Assembly (NCBI RefSeq): GCF_014647055.1
Contig: NZ_BMOL01000006.1
Span: forward strand, 62,001 to 126,000
Source: Deinococcus aerolatus
Lineage (GTDB): Bacteria > Deinococcota > Deinococci > Deinococcales > Deinococcaceae
Direction: 5' to 3'
DNA: 64,000 nucleotides
The notes under the pieces were generated by a model. The model worked only from the letters and a program-made list of their open reading frames with translations. It did no database searches and was not told the DNA's origin. Below, piece by piece: positions 26,152 to 36,001 of the stretch. Made by a program: the position numbers and the translations under genes. Each line of letters opens with the position of its first letter. The first letter of the stretch is position 1.

Positions 26152-26298
26152 ATGAACGTTCCACGCGCTGTTTTCTTCCCCGCTGACCCTGACTCCATCA
26201 ACCGGCGACTGCCCCCGTACCACTCCCTGGGCAGGGCGCGCCTGAGCGCGATGACCCACCTCGTCAGCTCAACCCGGACAAAGTCATGGCGGGCGTGA
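26152..26298 (+). CDS. Small ORF before the JAMM-like gene
   Basis: A 48-codon frame with a strong ribosome-binding site (GGAGGG, five bases before ATG). Product begins MNVPRAVFFPADPDSINRRL and ends in a Ser/Thr/Arg-rich tail. A second short frame (ATG 26286 to TGA 26342, MAGVIMTPTLNAW...) overlaps its end and touches the start of the JAMM-like gene. The two could be a frameshifted single gene. No family was recognised. Confidence 0.45.
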   Translation: MNVPRAVFFPADPDSINRRLPPYHSLGRARLSAMTHLVSSTRTKSWRA

Positions 26299-26341
26299 TC
26301 ATGACCCCCACACTGAACGCCTGGACCATGAAGCGGCTGTG

Positions 26342-26956
26342 ATGCTCTTTGACCTCCCCGCACAGTTGCACGGCACCCGCCGAGTCGCTGTCTCCCCTCG
26401 GGTTGTCGCTCAGCTCGCCGCCCGGTGGTACACCCGGGATTTCGACCGCGGCGGCGTGTTGCTGGGCTGGTGGCCAGCTGGGTCTGAGCTCCTCGTGGTG
26501 GAGGCGGCCATCGCCCGAGGTGATCCGGAGTGGCACCAGGTGCTTGGCCAGCCGCTACAGCCGTTCGAAGTTGAACCCCCCTACATCTACGGCTGGAACG
26601 AGGCGTGGAACATCCAGCCCGGCTACTGGATCCGGCGGATAGGCTACTGGGCCCTGCTGCCCAGCCCCCCAGCAGACCCATCGTCGGACAAGGCCCACCA
26701 TGCGCTGGCCACGCAGGTGTACGAGGCATCGTTCCAGAAGCTGATCACCGATCTGGGGGGAAGGGAGGAGGCACACCTGGCGTTGACATTCCGTGAACAC
26801 GGCGGAGTGGCGACTGGTGACGCTCAGATGTTTTCTCCTGCCCAGGGGATGCGGCCGCTGGATGTGGATCGGCGGGCCGCGTGGCCGATCCAGCGGCCAC
26901 GCCCTTTGGTGGGCGTTGCCTTCCCCCGTTTCCAGTTGCCGGATGACGCCGAATGA
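26342..26956 (+). CDS. JAB/MPN-like protein, probable pseudoenzyme
   Basis: The ATG at 26342 overlaps the preceding TGA (TGATG), giving about 204 aa. The layout resembles bacterial JAB/MPN peptidases: an N-terminal strand-helix (VAVSPRVVAQLAARW), then DFDRGGVLLGWW where ETGGxLLG is usual, then GYWALLPSPPADPSSDKAH where GxWHTHPxxxPxPSxxD is usual. If the alignment is right, the metal ligands Glu, His and His are replaced by Asp, Ala and Leu, so no isopeptidase activity would remain. No ThiF/E1 or E2 gene is visible. The family assignment is by eye and moderate. Confidence 0.5.
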   Translation: MLFDLPAQLHGTRRVAVSPRVVAQLAARWYTRDFDRGGVLLGWWPAGSELLVVEAAIARGDPEWHQVLGQPLQPFEVEPPYIYGWNEAWNIQPGYWIRRIGYWALLPSPPADPSSDKAHHALATQVYEASFQKLITDLGGREEAHLALTFREHGGVATGDAQMFSPAQGMRPLDVDRRAAWPIQRPRPLVGVAFPRFQLPDDAE

Positions 26957-27842
26957 GCTGAAGGTTGAGCATCAAGCGGGAAGGACAAGATCAGCGGTGG
27001 ACCCGAGGACGTCAGCCGCCTTACGCCTGGCCCTGAAGCCGTAAGTCCTGACCCGGACGAGGCTGAAGAATGAACAGTCCAGTTGCCGATACTCCTGAGC
27101 GCCTGCCTGTCCCCAGAGGAGCGCAGTCCACTGGAGTGGGCCTATTTCTTGGCGCGGCGTGGTCGGACAGTATGCGCTCTGGCAACAGACTCACCGCCCT
27201 GACTGCCGTAATGGTCCACGGCGCCCAGGACACCAGAGGCAATCAGTGGGCGCAGGTTGCGCCACACTGTCCCCCGGTTCCGCCGGATGTGGGCGGTCAG
27301 CAGTTCGAGTGGCAGATGGAATACGACCACGGCGGGCCGGATGGGGACACCACGCGTCCAGCCCGCATTCAGGCCCAGCGAGAACAGCACGCGAAATATG
27401 GGCCAATTGGTGTGTGGGCACCCGGCGCTGTCCATGCAGTCGGTCAGGGACTCGACAGGGTGAAAAACAACACCACCGGGACCGGCGGCTCAGCAAACGC
27501 GGCGCGGGAAACGTGGACTGTTTTCAGCGGACCGTCCACGCCGGGCAAGCGCGCCCGTCCCCACGATTGTGAGCAGACACGTTCCGGTTGGTCTGCGAAA
27601 GGGAATGGAGAGGCGCGGTGGCTAAGGCTATGGGCTGGGTTCCATTAAACTTCATCGCTCCGCTCCGGCTGCAGGCCCGCGTGCTCCAGGCCTGAACGCC
27701 GTACAAACTGCCAGGTGAGATGTCCAAGGCATGTAGCACGCGATTCCGTAGCGTGCACCGGCCGATCCATTTCACCCGGGCGCGCTGTGACACAATGCGC
27801 GGGCGTTACACTCCCTTCTCCCACTTCACCCCGAGGTTCTTC
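26957..27842. other. Degraded region between accessory and core parts
   Basis: About 890 bp without an intact gene. It contains an HTH-type relic on the minus strand (27142-27435) and the upstream region of the acyl-CoA dehydrogenase. A forward 192-codon frame at 27070-27648 has a low-complexity, unlikely product and is antisense to the relic. Confidence 0.5.
27142..27435 (-). pseudogene. Relic of an HTH plasmid/phage-type protein
   Basis: The frame is sensible from about 27479 (no start codon there) to 27142: HPVESLTDCMDSAGC, NWPIFRVLFSLGLNAGW, then VFHLPLELLTAHIRRNRGTV and WRNLRPLIASGVLGAVDHYG, a recognisable winged-HTH core. After ESVAR the sequence becomes Arg-rich and stops. Both ends seem lost. 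Such HTH proteins are common on plasmids. The start at 27435 is only the first ATG. Confidence 0.45.
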
Positions 27843-29003
27843 ATGATTGACGAATTTGCTGTTCACGAACTCCTGACTCCCGACGAACGGCTGGTGCGCG
27901 AGAGCGTCAGGGCGTATTGCGACGCCGAACTTGTGCCCCAGATCGCGCAGTGGTGGGACGACGGCGACCTGCCGGTGCGGGACGTGATGCGCGGTTTCGG
28001 CCAGATGGGCCTGCTGGGGCCGACGACCCCCGAGGAGTACGGCGGGGCGGGCGTGAGCTACAGCGCCTACGGCGCGATGATGTACGAGCTTGAGCGGGTG
28101 GACAGCGGCCTCAGGAGCGCGGCCAGCGTGCAGGGCAGCCTGGTGATGTACCCCATTCTGAGTTTCGGCAGCGAGGAGCAAAAGCAGCGGTGGCTGCCCG
28201 GCCTGGCCTCTGGCGAGCTGATCGGCTGCTTTGGCCTCACCGAACCCGATGGCGGCTCGGATCCCGGCGCGATGCGGACGCGGGCGCGGCTGGACGGCGA
28301 CGAGTACGTTCTGAACGGCAACAAGATGTGGATTACCAACAGCCCCGAGGCCGACGTGGCCGTGGTGTGGGCCAAGGACGAGGGGGGCGTGATCCGGGGC
28401 TTTATCGTGCCCACCGACAGCCCCGGCTTCTCGGCCCCAACCATCAAACGCAAGATGAGCCTGCGCGCCAGCGTGACCGGCGAGATCGTTCTGGAGGACT
28501 GCCGCATTCCCGCTGCCAACCTGCTGCCCGGCAGCCAGGGCCTGAAAAGCCCGCTGTCGTGTCTGACCAGCGCCCGCTTCGGCATTGCCTGGGGCGCGAT
28601 GGGCGCGCTGGAAGCGGTGTTGCAGACCTCGCTGGACTACACCGGGGACCGCAGCACCTTTGGTAAACCCATCGCCTCGCGGCAGCTGGTGCAGGACAAG
28701 CTGGTCCGCATGGCCACCGACCACAGCACCGGCATGCTGCTGGCGTGGCGGCTGGGCACCCTGAAGGACGCCGGGCGCATGAACTTCGCGCAGGTCAGCT
28801 ACGCCAAGCGCAACAACGTGCGGGTGGCGCTGCAGGGCGCCCGCCTGGCCCGTGAAATGCTAGGCGGCAACGGCATCACCACCGAGTATCCGGTGATCCG
28901 CCACATGCTGAACCTTGAAACGGTGGACACCTACGAGGGCACCCACGACATCCACACCCTGATCGTGGGCCGGCACCTGACCGGGCAGGGCGCGCTGGAG
29001 TAG
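27843..29003 (+). CDS. Glutaryl-CoA dehydrogenase-type acyl-CoA dehydrogenase
   Basis: The start MIDEFAVHELLT (27843, GAGG upstream) gives 386 aa. It has the full acyl-CoA dehydrogenase fold: helical N-domain, the FAD-binding strand region (GCFGLTEPDGGSDPGAMRT and WITNSPEADV), and the C-terminal helices with ARFGIAWGAMGA, REMLGGNGI and ETVDTYEGTHDIHTLI. The catalytic Glu in the YEGTHDIH segment and the tail IVGRHLTG are typical of glutaryl-CoA dehydrogenase, which oxidises and decarboxylates glutaryl-CoA to crotonyl-CoA in lysine/tryptophan breakdown and passes electrons to ETF. Substrate assignment is by similarity in memory. The gene is isolated. Confidence 0.85.
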   Translation: MIDEFAVHELLTPDERLVRESVRAYCDAELVPQIAQWWDDGDLPVRDVMRGFGQMGLLGPTTPEEYGGAGVSYSAYGAMMYELERVDSGLRSAASVQGSLVMYPILSFGSEEQKQRWLPGLASGELIGCFGLTEPDGGSDPGAMRTRARLDGDEYVLNGNKMWITNSPEADVAVVWAKDEGGVIRGFIVPTDSPGFSAPTIKRKMSLRASVTGEIVLEDCRIPAANLLPGSQGLKSPLSCLTSARFGIAWGAMGALEAVLQTSLDYTGDRSTFGKPIASRQLVQDKLVRMATDHSTGMLLAWRLGTLKDAGRMNFAQVSYAKRNNVRVALQGARLAREMLGGNGITTEYPVIRHMLNLETVDTYEGTHDIHTLIVGRHLTGQGALE

Positions 29004-29009
29004 GGGTCT

Positions 29010-29744
29010 TCAGCCCAGGGTGCCGAGGTACGCCAGGCTGAGGCGCAGGCTGGCGAGACCGTCGGCCTGGTCCTGTTCGTAAAACACAGACGCCCCCGGC
29101 GGCGTGGCCGCCAGAATGTCCGCGAGCGGCACCTCTCCCGCGCCGAGCTCGACGGTGCGCCAGCCCCCGTCCTCGCGGCGCAGGTCCTTGAGATGCACCA
29201 GTGCGGTGCGCTCCGCGTAGCGGCGCAGGTAATCCACAGGATCCCGGCCGCCCGCGTGGACCCAGGCGGTGTCAAGTTCCAGCCCCAGGCTGGGGGCGCG
29301 TTCCAGCAGCAGATCCAGCACTGGTTGCCCGTCCACCGTCTCGCTCAGCTCGTGGTCATGGTTGTGGTAGCTGAGCGTGATACCTTCAGCGGCCAGCGTT
29401 TGCGCCAGCCGTTCCAGCCGGTCGGCCAGTGCCGCCCACTGCGGCCCCTCGCCCTTGAACCACGGGTACACCGCGCGCCTCACGCCAACGCCGTGCAAAA
29501 ACGCGACCTGCCCCGCCGTGTCCTGCTCCCAGGCGTCCCCGCCGATATGGGCCGCGGTGGCCGTCAGGCCGCGTTCGGCCAGGGCCGCCCGCAGGGCAGG
29601 CCCGTCCAGGCCGCCGTATTCTCCGGCCAGCTCAAGCTCCATGACGCCGCTGGTGGCCACGGCGTCCAGGGTGCCAGGGAAGTCCTGGGCCAGTTGTTCG
29701 CGCAGGGTGTACAGTTGCAGGCCGACGGAAACGCGGTGGGTCAT
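29010..29744 (-). CDS. Sugar phosphate isomerase/epimerase (xylose isomerase-like TIM barrel)
   Basis: The ATG at 29744 follows GAGG and gives 244 aa. Features of the AP-endonuclease-2/IolE-like barrel: VGLQLYTLREQL at the first strand, metal-site segments SYHNHDHEL, GLELDTAWVHAGG and ALVHLKDL. It may act on a sugar or inositol derivative. It is divergent from the Gfo/Idh oxidoreductase with a shared 179-bp promoter region, and these two enzyme families often work on the same sugar pathway. Exact substrate unknown. Confidence 0.85.
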   Translation of the reverse strand: MTHRVSVGLQLYTLREQLAQDFPGTLDAVATSGVMELELAGEYGGLDGPALRAALAERGLTATAAHIGGDAWEQDTAGQVAFLHGVGVRRAVYPWFKGEGPQWAALADRLERLAQTLAAEGITLSYHNHDHELSETVDGQPVLDLLLERAPSLGLELDTAWVHAGGRDPVDYLRRYAERTALVHLKDLRREDGGWRTVELGAGEVPLADILAATPPGASVFYEQDQADGLASLRLSLAYLGTLG

Positions 29745-29923
29745 AGAAACCTCGCAGCAGGGGGTGGGGACGTTCTCGCTACAATCAAGCGGCACAGGAA
29801 GGGGAGAGGGACGAGCGGGTGGCGGTCTCCTGCCCACTCTACGATCCGGCCGCGCGGTTGTGCCAGGCGGCGCCCCGGCCCACCCCGCCCCCAGGCCCGT
29901 TCACTGCTCCGGAGGTCTCCAGC

Positions 29924-31063
29924 ATGACGCACAGCATCGGTATTATCGGCGCGGGCAACATCAGCACGGCTTACCTGAAGATCGCCCGCGAGCTGGGGGT
30001 GTTCCGGGTGGCGGCCATCACCGATCTGGATCCGCACCGCGCCCAGGCGCAGGCCAGCGCCTATGGCAGCCGCGCGGTGACCCTGGAGGCCCTGCTGGCA
30101 GACCCCGAGATCGTGGCGGTGGTGAACCTGACGCCGCCCGCCGCGCACGCCGCCGCGTCGCTGGCGGCCCTGAACGCTGGCAAGCACGTTTACAGCGAGA
30201 AACCGCTGGCGACGACGCGTGCCGACGGTCAGGCCATCCTGGCGGCGGCGCGGGCACGCGGCCTGCGGGTGGGCGGCGCTCCCGACACCTTTCTGGGTGC
30301 GGGCCTGCAAACGGCCCGTGAGCTGCTGGACGCGGGGCGCATCGGCCGTCCGGTGGCCGCCACCGCCTTCATGCTGGGCAACGGCCCGGAAGGCTGGCAC
30401 CCGGACCCCGACTTCTTTTACCAGCCCGGTGCGGGACCATTGTTCGACATGGGACCGTACTACCTGACGGCGCTGGTGAACCTGCTGGGCGGCGTGACCC
30501 GGGTGGGCGGCAGCGCCGTCAGGGCGCATGCCGAGCGCGAGATCGGCAGTGGGCCCAGGCAGGGCCAGCGCATCTCGGTCGGCACGCCCACGCACGTCAC
30601 CGCCCAGCTGACCTTCGGGGCACACGGGGGCGGGCCACACGGGGGAGACGCAGCCGCGGTGGGGCCGGTGGCCACCTTTATAGCCAGTTTTGACGTGCAG
30701 GCCAGCGAGGTGCCGCGCATCGAGATCTACGGCACCACCGGCACGCTGAGCCTGCCGGACCCCAACACCTTTGGGGGGCCGCTGCGGGTGCACGCGGCCG
30801 GCGAGGAGCACTGGGAAACCGTCGAGTTGACCCGGCCCTTCCAGGACAATGCGCGCGGCATCGGGCTGGCCGACATGCTGGCCGCCACCGAAACTGGCGC
30901 CGCCCACCGGGCCAGCGGTGAACTGGCGTACCACGTGCTGGACGTGATGCAGGGTGTACTGGACGCGGCCGAAGCAGGGCGCACCCTGACCGTTCAGAGC
31001 CGCGTCGCCCGTCCCGCCGCCCTGAACGCCCACCCGGAGTGGCTGACCCACGGCGTGACGTAA
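29924..31063 (+). CDS. Gfo/Idh/MocA-family oxidoreductase
   Basis: Start MTHSIGIIGAGNIS (29924, GGAGGT upstream), 379 aa. N-terminal Rossmann domain with GAGNIS; VNLTPPAAHAAASLAALNAGKHVYSEKP, where the Lys in EKP is the usual catalytic lysine; C-terminal alpha/beta domain with MGPYYLTALVNLLG and a closing Phe/Gly-rich sheet. It catalyses NAD(P)-dependent sugar oxidation or reduction in the cytoplasm. It pairs divergently with the sugar isomerase. TACAAT in the intergenic segment near 29778 may be a -10 box. Confidence 0.88.
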   Translation: MTHSIGIIGAGNISTAYLKIARELGVFRVAAITDLDPHRAQAQASAYGSRAVTLEALLADPEIVAVVNLTPPAAHAAASLAALNAGKHVYSEKPLATTRADGQAILAAARARGLRVGGAPDTFLGAGLQTARELLDAGRIGRPVAATAFMLGNGPEGWHPDPDFFYQPGAGPLFDMGPYYLTALVNLLGGVTRVGGSAVRAHAEREIGSGPRQGQRISVGTPTHVTAQLTFGAHGGGPHGGDAAAVGPVATFIASFDVQASEVPRIEIYGTTGTLSLPDPNTFGGPLRVHAAGEEHWETVELTRPFQDNARGIGLADMLAATETGAAHRASGELAYHVLDVMQGVLDAAEAGRTLTVQSRVARPAALNAHPEWLTHGVT

Positions 31064-31166
31064 GGGCCACCGCGCCGCCCCGACTTCGGTGCCTGCGGGC
31101 GTGCCAGACGGGCTCCGCGTTCCTGCTGCCGGTCCACAGCCCACAAACGCAGCAGCCGAAATGCTT

Positions 31167-31172
31167 TATCAT
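31167..31172 (+). promoter_or_regulatory. -10 box of a leaderless promoter
   Basis: TATCAT is 6 nt from the ATG at 31179; no Shine-Dalgarno is present. Same layout as at 6063, 39745 and 56287. Confidence 0.55.
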
Positions 31173-31178
31173 TACGGT

Positions 31179-32099
31179 ATGAGCGAAACACCCAGCCGCC
31201 AATCCGCCAACCGCCAACCCGGGGGCCGCCGCAAGGACGCACCCGCTGCAGCAACGCCGGGAGAGAAGAGCGCTGCAAAGGCGCCCAGTGACGTGACCGG
31301 CTTTCAGCGGCTGCTCAGCACCGCCCAGATCGACGCCGACGTGGCCGCCATCGTGGCGGACCCGGCCAGTGCCGACGCCCGGCTGACTGACCTGCTGCGC
31401 GCCGCGCTGGACCGCTGGGGCCACGGCCTGCATCACCTGGAGCACCGGGCGGCCCTGACCGACGCGGGCGAGATCCAGTTCTTTGCGGGCAAGACGGTGG
31501 TGGGCCGTGCAGGCGAGGACGCCGAGCATCTGGCCCGCAGCTACGCCAGTCTCAGTGCGCCCAATGCTGAGGGCCTGAGCGACTGGAGCGTGCTGGGTGA
31601 GGGCTACCGCACGCCCATCCGGAACGCCGCGCAGCTTCGCGTGCTGATCGAGGACGCCCGCGACTTCGAGACCCTGTGGACGCCCGAGCGCGGCCTGTTC
31701 CTGCGCCTGTGGCGGCGCACCGAGAACGGCCAGGAGGTCACGGCCACCGAGTACGCCCAGCCAGTCAACGCCGCGCAGCTGCTGGGCGACGCCGCCTGGG
31801 ACGCGATTCAGGGCATCAAGGACCGCGCCCTGCAGCGCGAGTTGATGGAACGCAGCGCCAAGGGTGGCCTGTTGCAGGCCTTCCTCAGCGCGCGGCACAA
31901 GGACGCTGAGCGTCACCTGGGCAGCCTGCCCGAGACGCACTTCACGGTGCAGAGCAACGTGACGCGCCTGACGGGCGCAGATGCCCGCGACTTCGCCGCT
32001 GTCCGCGCCGCGCAAAAGGACACCGCCGACGAACTGAAAGCCATGCAGGAACGCGCCGTCAAGGGCATGGTTGACCTGCTTCGCAGCGACCTGCGTTAG
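31179..32099 (+). CDS. Conserved-looking protein of unknown function
   Basis: The start at 31179 is supported by the -10 box 6 nt upstream. The 306-aa product has a disordered N-terminus (about 1-40, Pro/Ala/Lys/Ser), then a mostly helical, charged, cysteine-poor body (LTDLLRAALDRWGHGLHHLE, AARLRVLIEDARDF-like helices, EYAQPVNAAQLLGDAAWD) and a long C-terminal helix (AAQKDTADELKAMQERAVKG). No catalytic motif or membrane segment is visible. A terminator follows, so it is a single-gene unit. No family was recognised. Confidence 0.75.
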   Translation: MSETPSRQSANRQPGGRRKDAPAAATPGEKSAAKAPSDVTGFQRLLSTAQIDADVAAIVADPASADARLTDLLRAALDRWGHGLHHLEHRAALTDAGEIQFFAGKTVVGRAGEDAEHLARSYASLSAPNAEGLSDWSVLGEGYRTPIRNAAQLRVLIEDARDFETLWTPERGLFLRLWRRTENGQEVTATEYAQPVNAAQLLGDAAWDAIQGIKDRALQRELMERSAKGGLLQAFLSARHKDAERHLGSLPETHFTVQSNVTRLTGADARDFAAVRAAQKDTADELKAMQERAVKGMVDLLRSDLR

Positions 32100-32131
32100 G
32101 CGGCACCCTCAGCAGACCGCCACGCTGAACG

Positions 32132-32164
32132 GCTGGAGGGACATCTGATGTGCCTCCAGCTTTT
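32132..32164 (+). terminator. Rho-independent terminator
   Basis: GCTGGAGG (32132-32139) pairs with CCTCCAGC (32153-32160), with an inner ACATC/GATGT stem, followed by TTTTC. It ends the transcript of the gene stopping at 32099. Confidence 0.85.
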
Positions 32165-32235
32165 CGTAGTCAACGGAGCGGGGCTACAGACCGCCTCATT
32201 CTCAGCGCCACCCGCACTGCCACGACTGCTGGAGC

Positions 32236-33385
<1,150 letters not shown>

Positions 33386-33393
<8 letters not shown>

Positions 33394-34585
33394 CCGAGCC
33401 CACCAACTGCGTGTGAACCGCCGGAATGGACAGGTGGGCGTCAGAGGTGGCCGCTGCCTCGATCAGCTCCGCCATCTGCGCCCAGGTGTGGTCCCACGAC
33501 AGGCCAGCCAGATAGGCATCGGCCCGGCACTGGCGGTCCTGCGCGGCCTGGGTTCCGGCCTCATCCAGCGCGGACTGACACGCGGCCTCAAACGCTGCGG
33601 GGCCGTCGGCGATGCGCGCCAGATTCAGGTCACCGTAGGGCCGGACCACGTCGCGAATTCCAGTGGACACGACCGGCACGCCCGCCGCCAGATACTCGGG
33701 TGTCTTGGTGGGGCTGATGAACTCGGTGGCCTCGTTGCGGGCAAACGGCAGCAGCGCCACATCCCAGTGAGACAGGTACTCGGGCAACTGAGCGTAATCT
33801 TTCATGCCCAGGTAATGGATGTTGGCGGCGCGCGGCAGTTCAGCCGCGTCGATCTTGACCACCGGCCCGATCAGGACGAACTGCCACTCAGGCCGGCGGC
33901 TGGCCAGTTCGGCGATCAGCGCGGTGTCGAACCGCTCGTCAATCACGCCGTAAAAACCCAGACGCGGGGCGGGAAGGCTGGCCTGGTCCGCCGGGTCGGT
34001 CAGTCCGGCGCGGGCCTGCGAGAAGTGCTGCACCTCCACGCTGGACGCGAAGGGATGCACGTTGGGGTGGCGCTCGGCCTTGGCCTCGTACAGTCGCTGG
34101 CCGCCGGTGAACACCACGCTGGCGCGGGCGAACAACTCAGCCTCGCGGGCGCGTAGCTCGGGAGGCGCACCCTTGAAGTTGGCCAGCTCGTCCATGCAGT
34201 CGTACACCGTAACGCGCGGACGGAGGCCTGCCGTGACCGGGAGTTCCATGGGGGTGTAGACCCACAGGTCATACTCCACCAGCCCCTCGTCGGCCACCAG
34301 GCGGCTGAGCAGCCCGGCGGTGCGGGCCTGGGAGGGTGCAGGCGGGTCCCCGGCCCGGAGATGCGGCGTGCACACTGTCACGACGCCTTCCTGCCGGCAC
34401 ACCAGATGGTCATCGTGCGTCCCGAACACCGGTTCCTCGATGTAGTACACGGCGCGGTCACGGGCCGCGCGGGTCATCAGGTGCTGTGGACGCTGAAACA
34501 CAAAATCCCAGCGCAGGTGCGCCAGCACGATCAGGGCGGGAACAGAGGCCCCGCGGGGCCCGGCAGACGGGACTGAATACGGCAC
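33386..34585 (-). CDS. Glycosyltransferase (GT1/GT4-like, GT-B fold)
   Basis: The start is the GTG at 34585, after a G-rich ribosome-binding site; the frame is open much further upstream but that part is antisense to the next gene. The 399-aa protein begins with ALIVLAHLRWDFVFQRPQHLMT and DRAVYYIEEPVF, as in TuaH-like glycosyltransferases. It ends with the GT-B donor domain: PRLGFYGVIDERFD, VLIGPVVKI, NIHYLGMKDYAQLPEYLSHWD and FISPTKTPEYLAAGVPVVST (Glu-bearing donor site). It lies upstream of and overlaps glf, suggesting transfer of a sugar such as Galf onto a glycan or lipid at the inner membrane face. Confidence 0.88.
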
Positions 34586-34852
34586 GGATAAGTTCCCCCC
34601 AGGGTAGAAGCGGCGGCTTGTAAGTGGTGTGGACCGTTTTGGGGCCGGTGGCATCGCGGTGGGCCAGGCGTCACATTTCTGCCCCTGTCCAGACGCGGCC
34701 ACCTGGCACGGTGGCTGGACTATAAGAGGGGGGTCTGAGCGCCAAACGTAACGCAGGTCAAAATTGCGTTCCAGATAGCCTCTAGCTAAAGAATCAGACG
34801 GGGAAAGGTAAAGCCCCCATGAGACCGGTGCGGCGCTACGCTTCCGCCAGCC

Positions 34853-36001
34853 ATGGGCATGTTTTCCCCACCGTTCGCTGCGGCCAGTGCCGCCGCCGGC
34901 GCCTCTTCCGCCGCCATCGTGGCCATTCCGGCCCGCGAGGAGGCCGCCAGCATCGGGGCCACGCTGCGGGCACTGGGGGCCCAGGTCGACGAGGATGGCC
35001 AGCCCTGGCGGGCATTTGGCGTGCTGCTGCTGGTCAACAACTGCGCTGACGGCACCGTGGCCCGCGCACGCGAGGCCGCGCCGGACGGCCTGCGGCTGTG
35101 GATTCAGGAGGTCACGCTGCCTCCAGAGCAGGCCAACGTGGTGGGGGCACGCCGGGCGGCACTGGACCGCGCCGCAGCCCTGGCCGGTGAGGGGGGCGTG
35201 ATCGTCAGCACCGACGCCGACACCCGGGCGGACCCGGCGTGGTTGTGGGCGCTGCTCGCGCCGCTGCGGGCCGGGGCCGACGCGGCTGCCGGGCGCATTC
35301 TGCTGGACCGGAAAGGGGCGGCCCTTCCCCCCGAGGTGCGGCGCACCCAGCGCCTCGACGACCTGTACCGCATGGCGGCCAGTGAGCTGGGCGCGCGCCT
35401 GGATCCGGACCCCGCCGATCCCTGGCCCCGGCACTGGCAGCACTTCGGCGCCAGCCTCGCTCTGAGCGTGCGGGCCTACCGCGCCGTGGGTGGAGTACCA
35501 GCAGTGCCGTGTCTGGAAGACCTGGCCCTGGTTGAGGCGCTGCGCCGCGCGGACCTGACGCTGCGGCACACCCCTGCGGCCCGCGTGTACACCAGCCCCC
35601 GCCTGAGCGGCCGGGTGACGGTGGGCCTGTCGACGCAGCTGTCTGAATGGCGACGCGGCCCGGCCGCCTGGCAGGTTCCCGGCGGCGCGGAGGTGGCCGC
35701 GCTGGCCCGCGCCGAGGCCGCGTTGCGGGCGGCGTACGCGGGGCAGGGGGGAGGCAACCTGACGCGCCTGTGGCGCACCCAGGCCGGGCCGCTGCTGGCC
35801 GCGCTGCGTGCTTCCACCTTCGGGCTGGCGCTGGAGGCCGCACATGCCGCGCGGGTGGCGGGCGACTGGTCAGCCGTCTACCCGCCGGTGCCGGTGGCGC
35901 AGGCCCTGACTGAGGTGCGTGACCGGCTGGGGCAGGCCGGGGCCGGTTTGGCTTCGCCCCGGACCGCTCAGCCGCTGCGGGCAAAAGCGTCCAGCCGGTA
36001 G
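34853..36001 (+). CDS. Family 2 glycosyltransferase
   Basis: The 382-aa protein has a GT-A fold: AAIVAIPAREEAASIGATLR, LLLVNNCADGT, GVIVSTDADTRADPAWL (DAD metal/nucleotide motif) and FGASLALSVRAYRAVGGVP with the acceptor-side CLEDLALVEAL. No membrane helices, so it is a soluble or peripheral enzyme. It is divergent from the Galf locus and convergent with the methyltransferase, whose 3' end overlaps by 34 bp. Related gene groups elsewhere pair this GT2 with NodS-like methyltransferase and PIG-L deacetylase, so it probably helps build the same glycoconjugate. Confidence 0.88.
   Translation: MGMFSPPFAAASAAAGASSAAIVAIPAREEAASIGATLRALGAQVDEDGQPWRAFGVLLLVNNCADGTVARAREAAPDGLRLWIQEVTLPPEQANVVGARRAALDRAAALAGEGGVIVSTDADTRADPAWLWALLAPLRAGADAAAGRILLDRKGAALPPEVRRTQRLDDLYRMAASELGARLDPDPADPWPRHWQHFGASLALSVRAYRAVGGVPAVPCLEDLALVEALRRADLTLRHTPAARVYTSPRLSGRVTVGLSTQLSEWRRGPAAWQVPGGAEVAALARAEAALRAAYAGQGGGNLTRLWRTQAGPLLAALRASTFGLALEAAHAARVAGDWSAVYPPVPVAQALTEVRDRLGQAGAGLASPRTAQPLRAKASSR

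Noticed and set aside
34586..35845. Upstream extension of the glycosyltransferase frame (up to 819 codons in total)
   Set aside because: The extension is antisense to the GT2 gene and runs through the intergenic region; a GTG with a G-rich ribosome-binding site at 34585 gives a normal-length GT-B enzyme.
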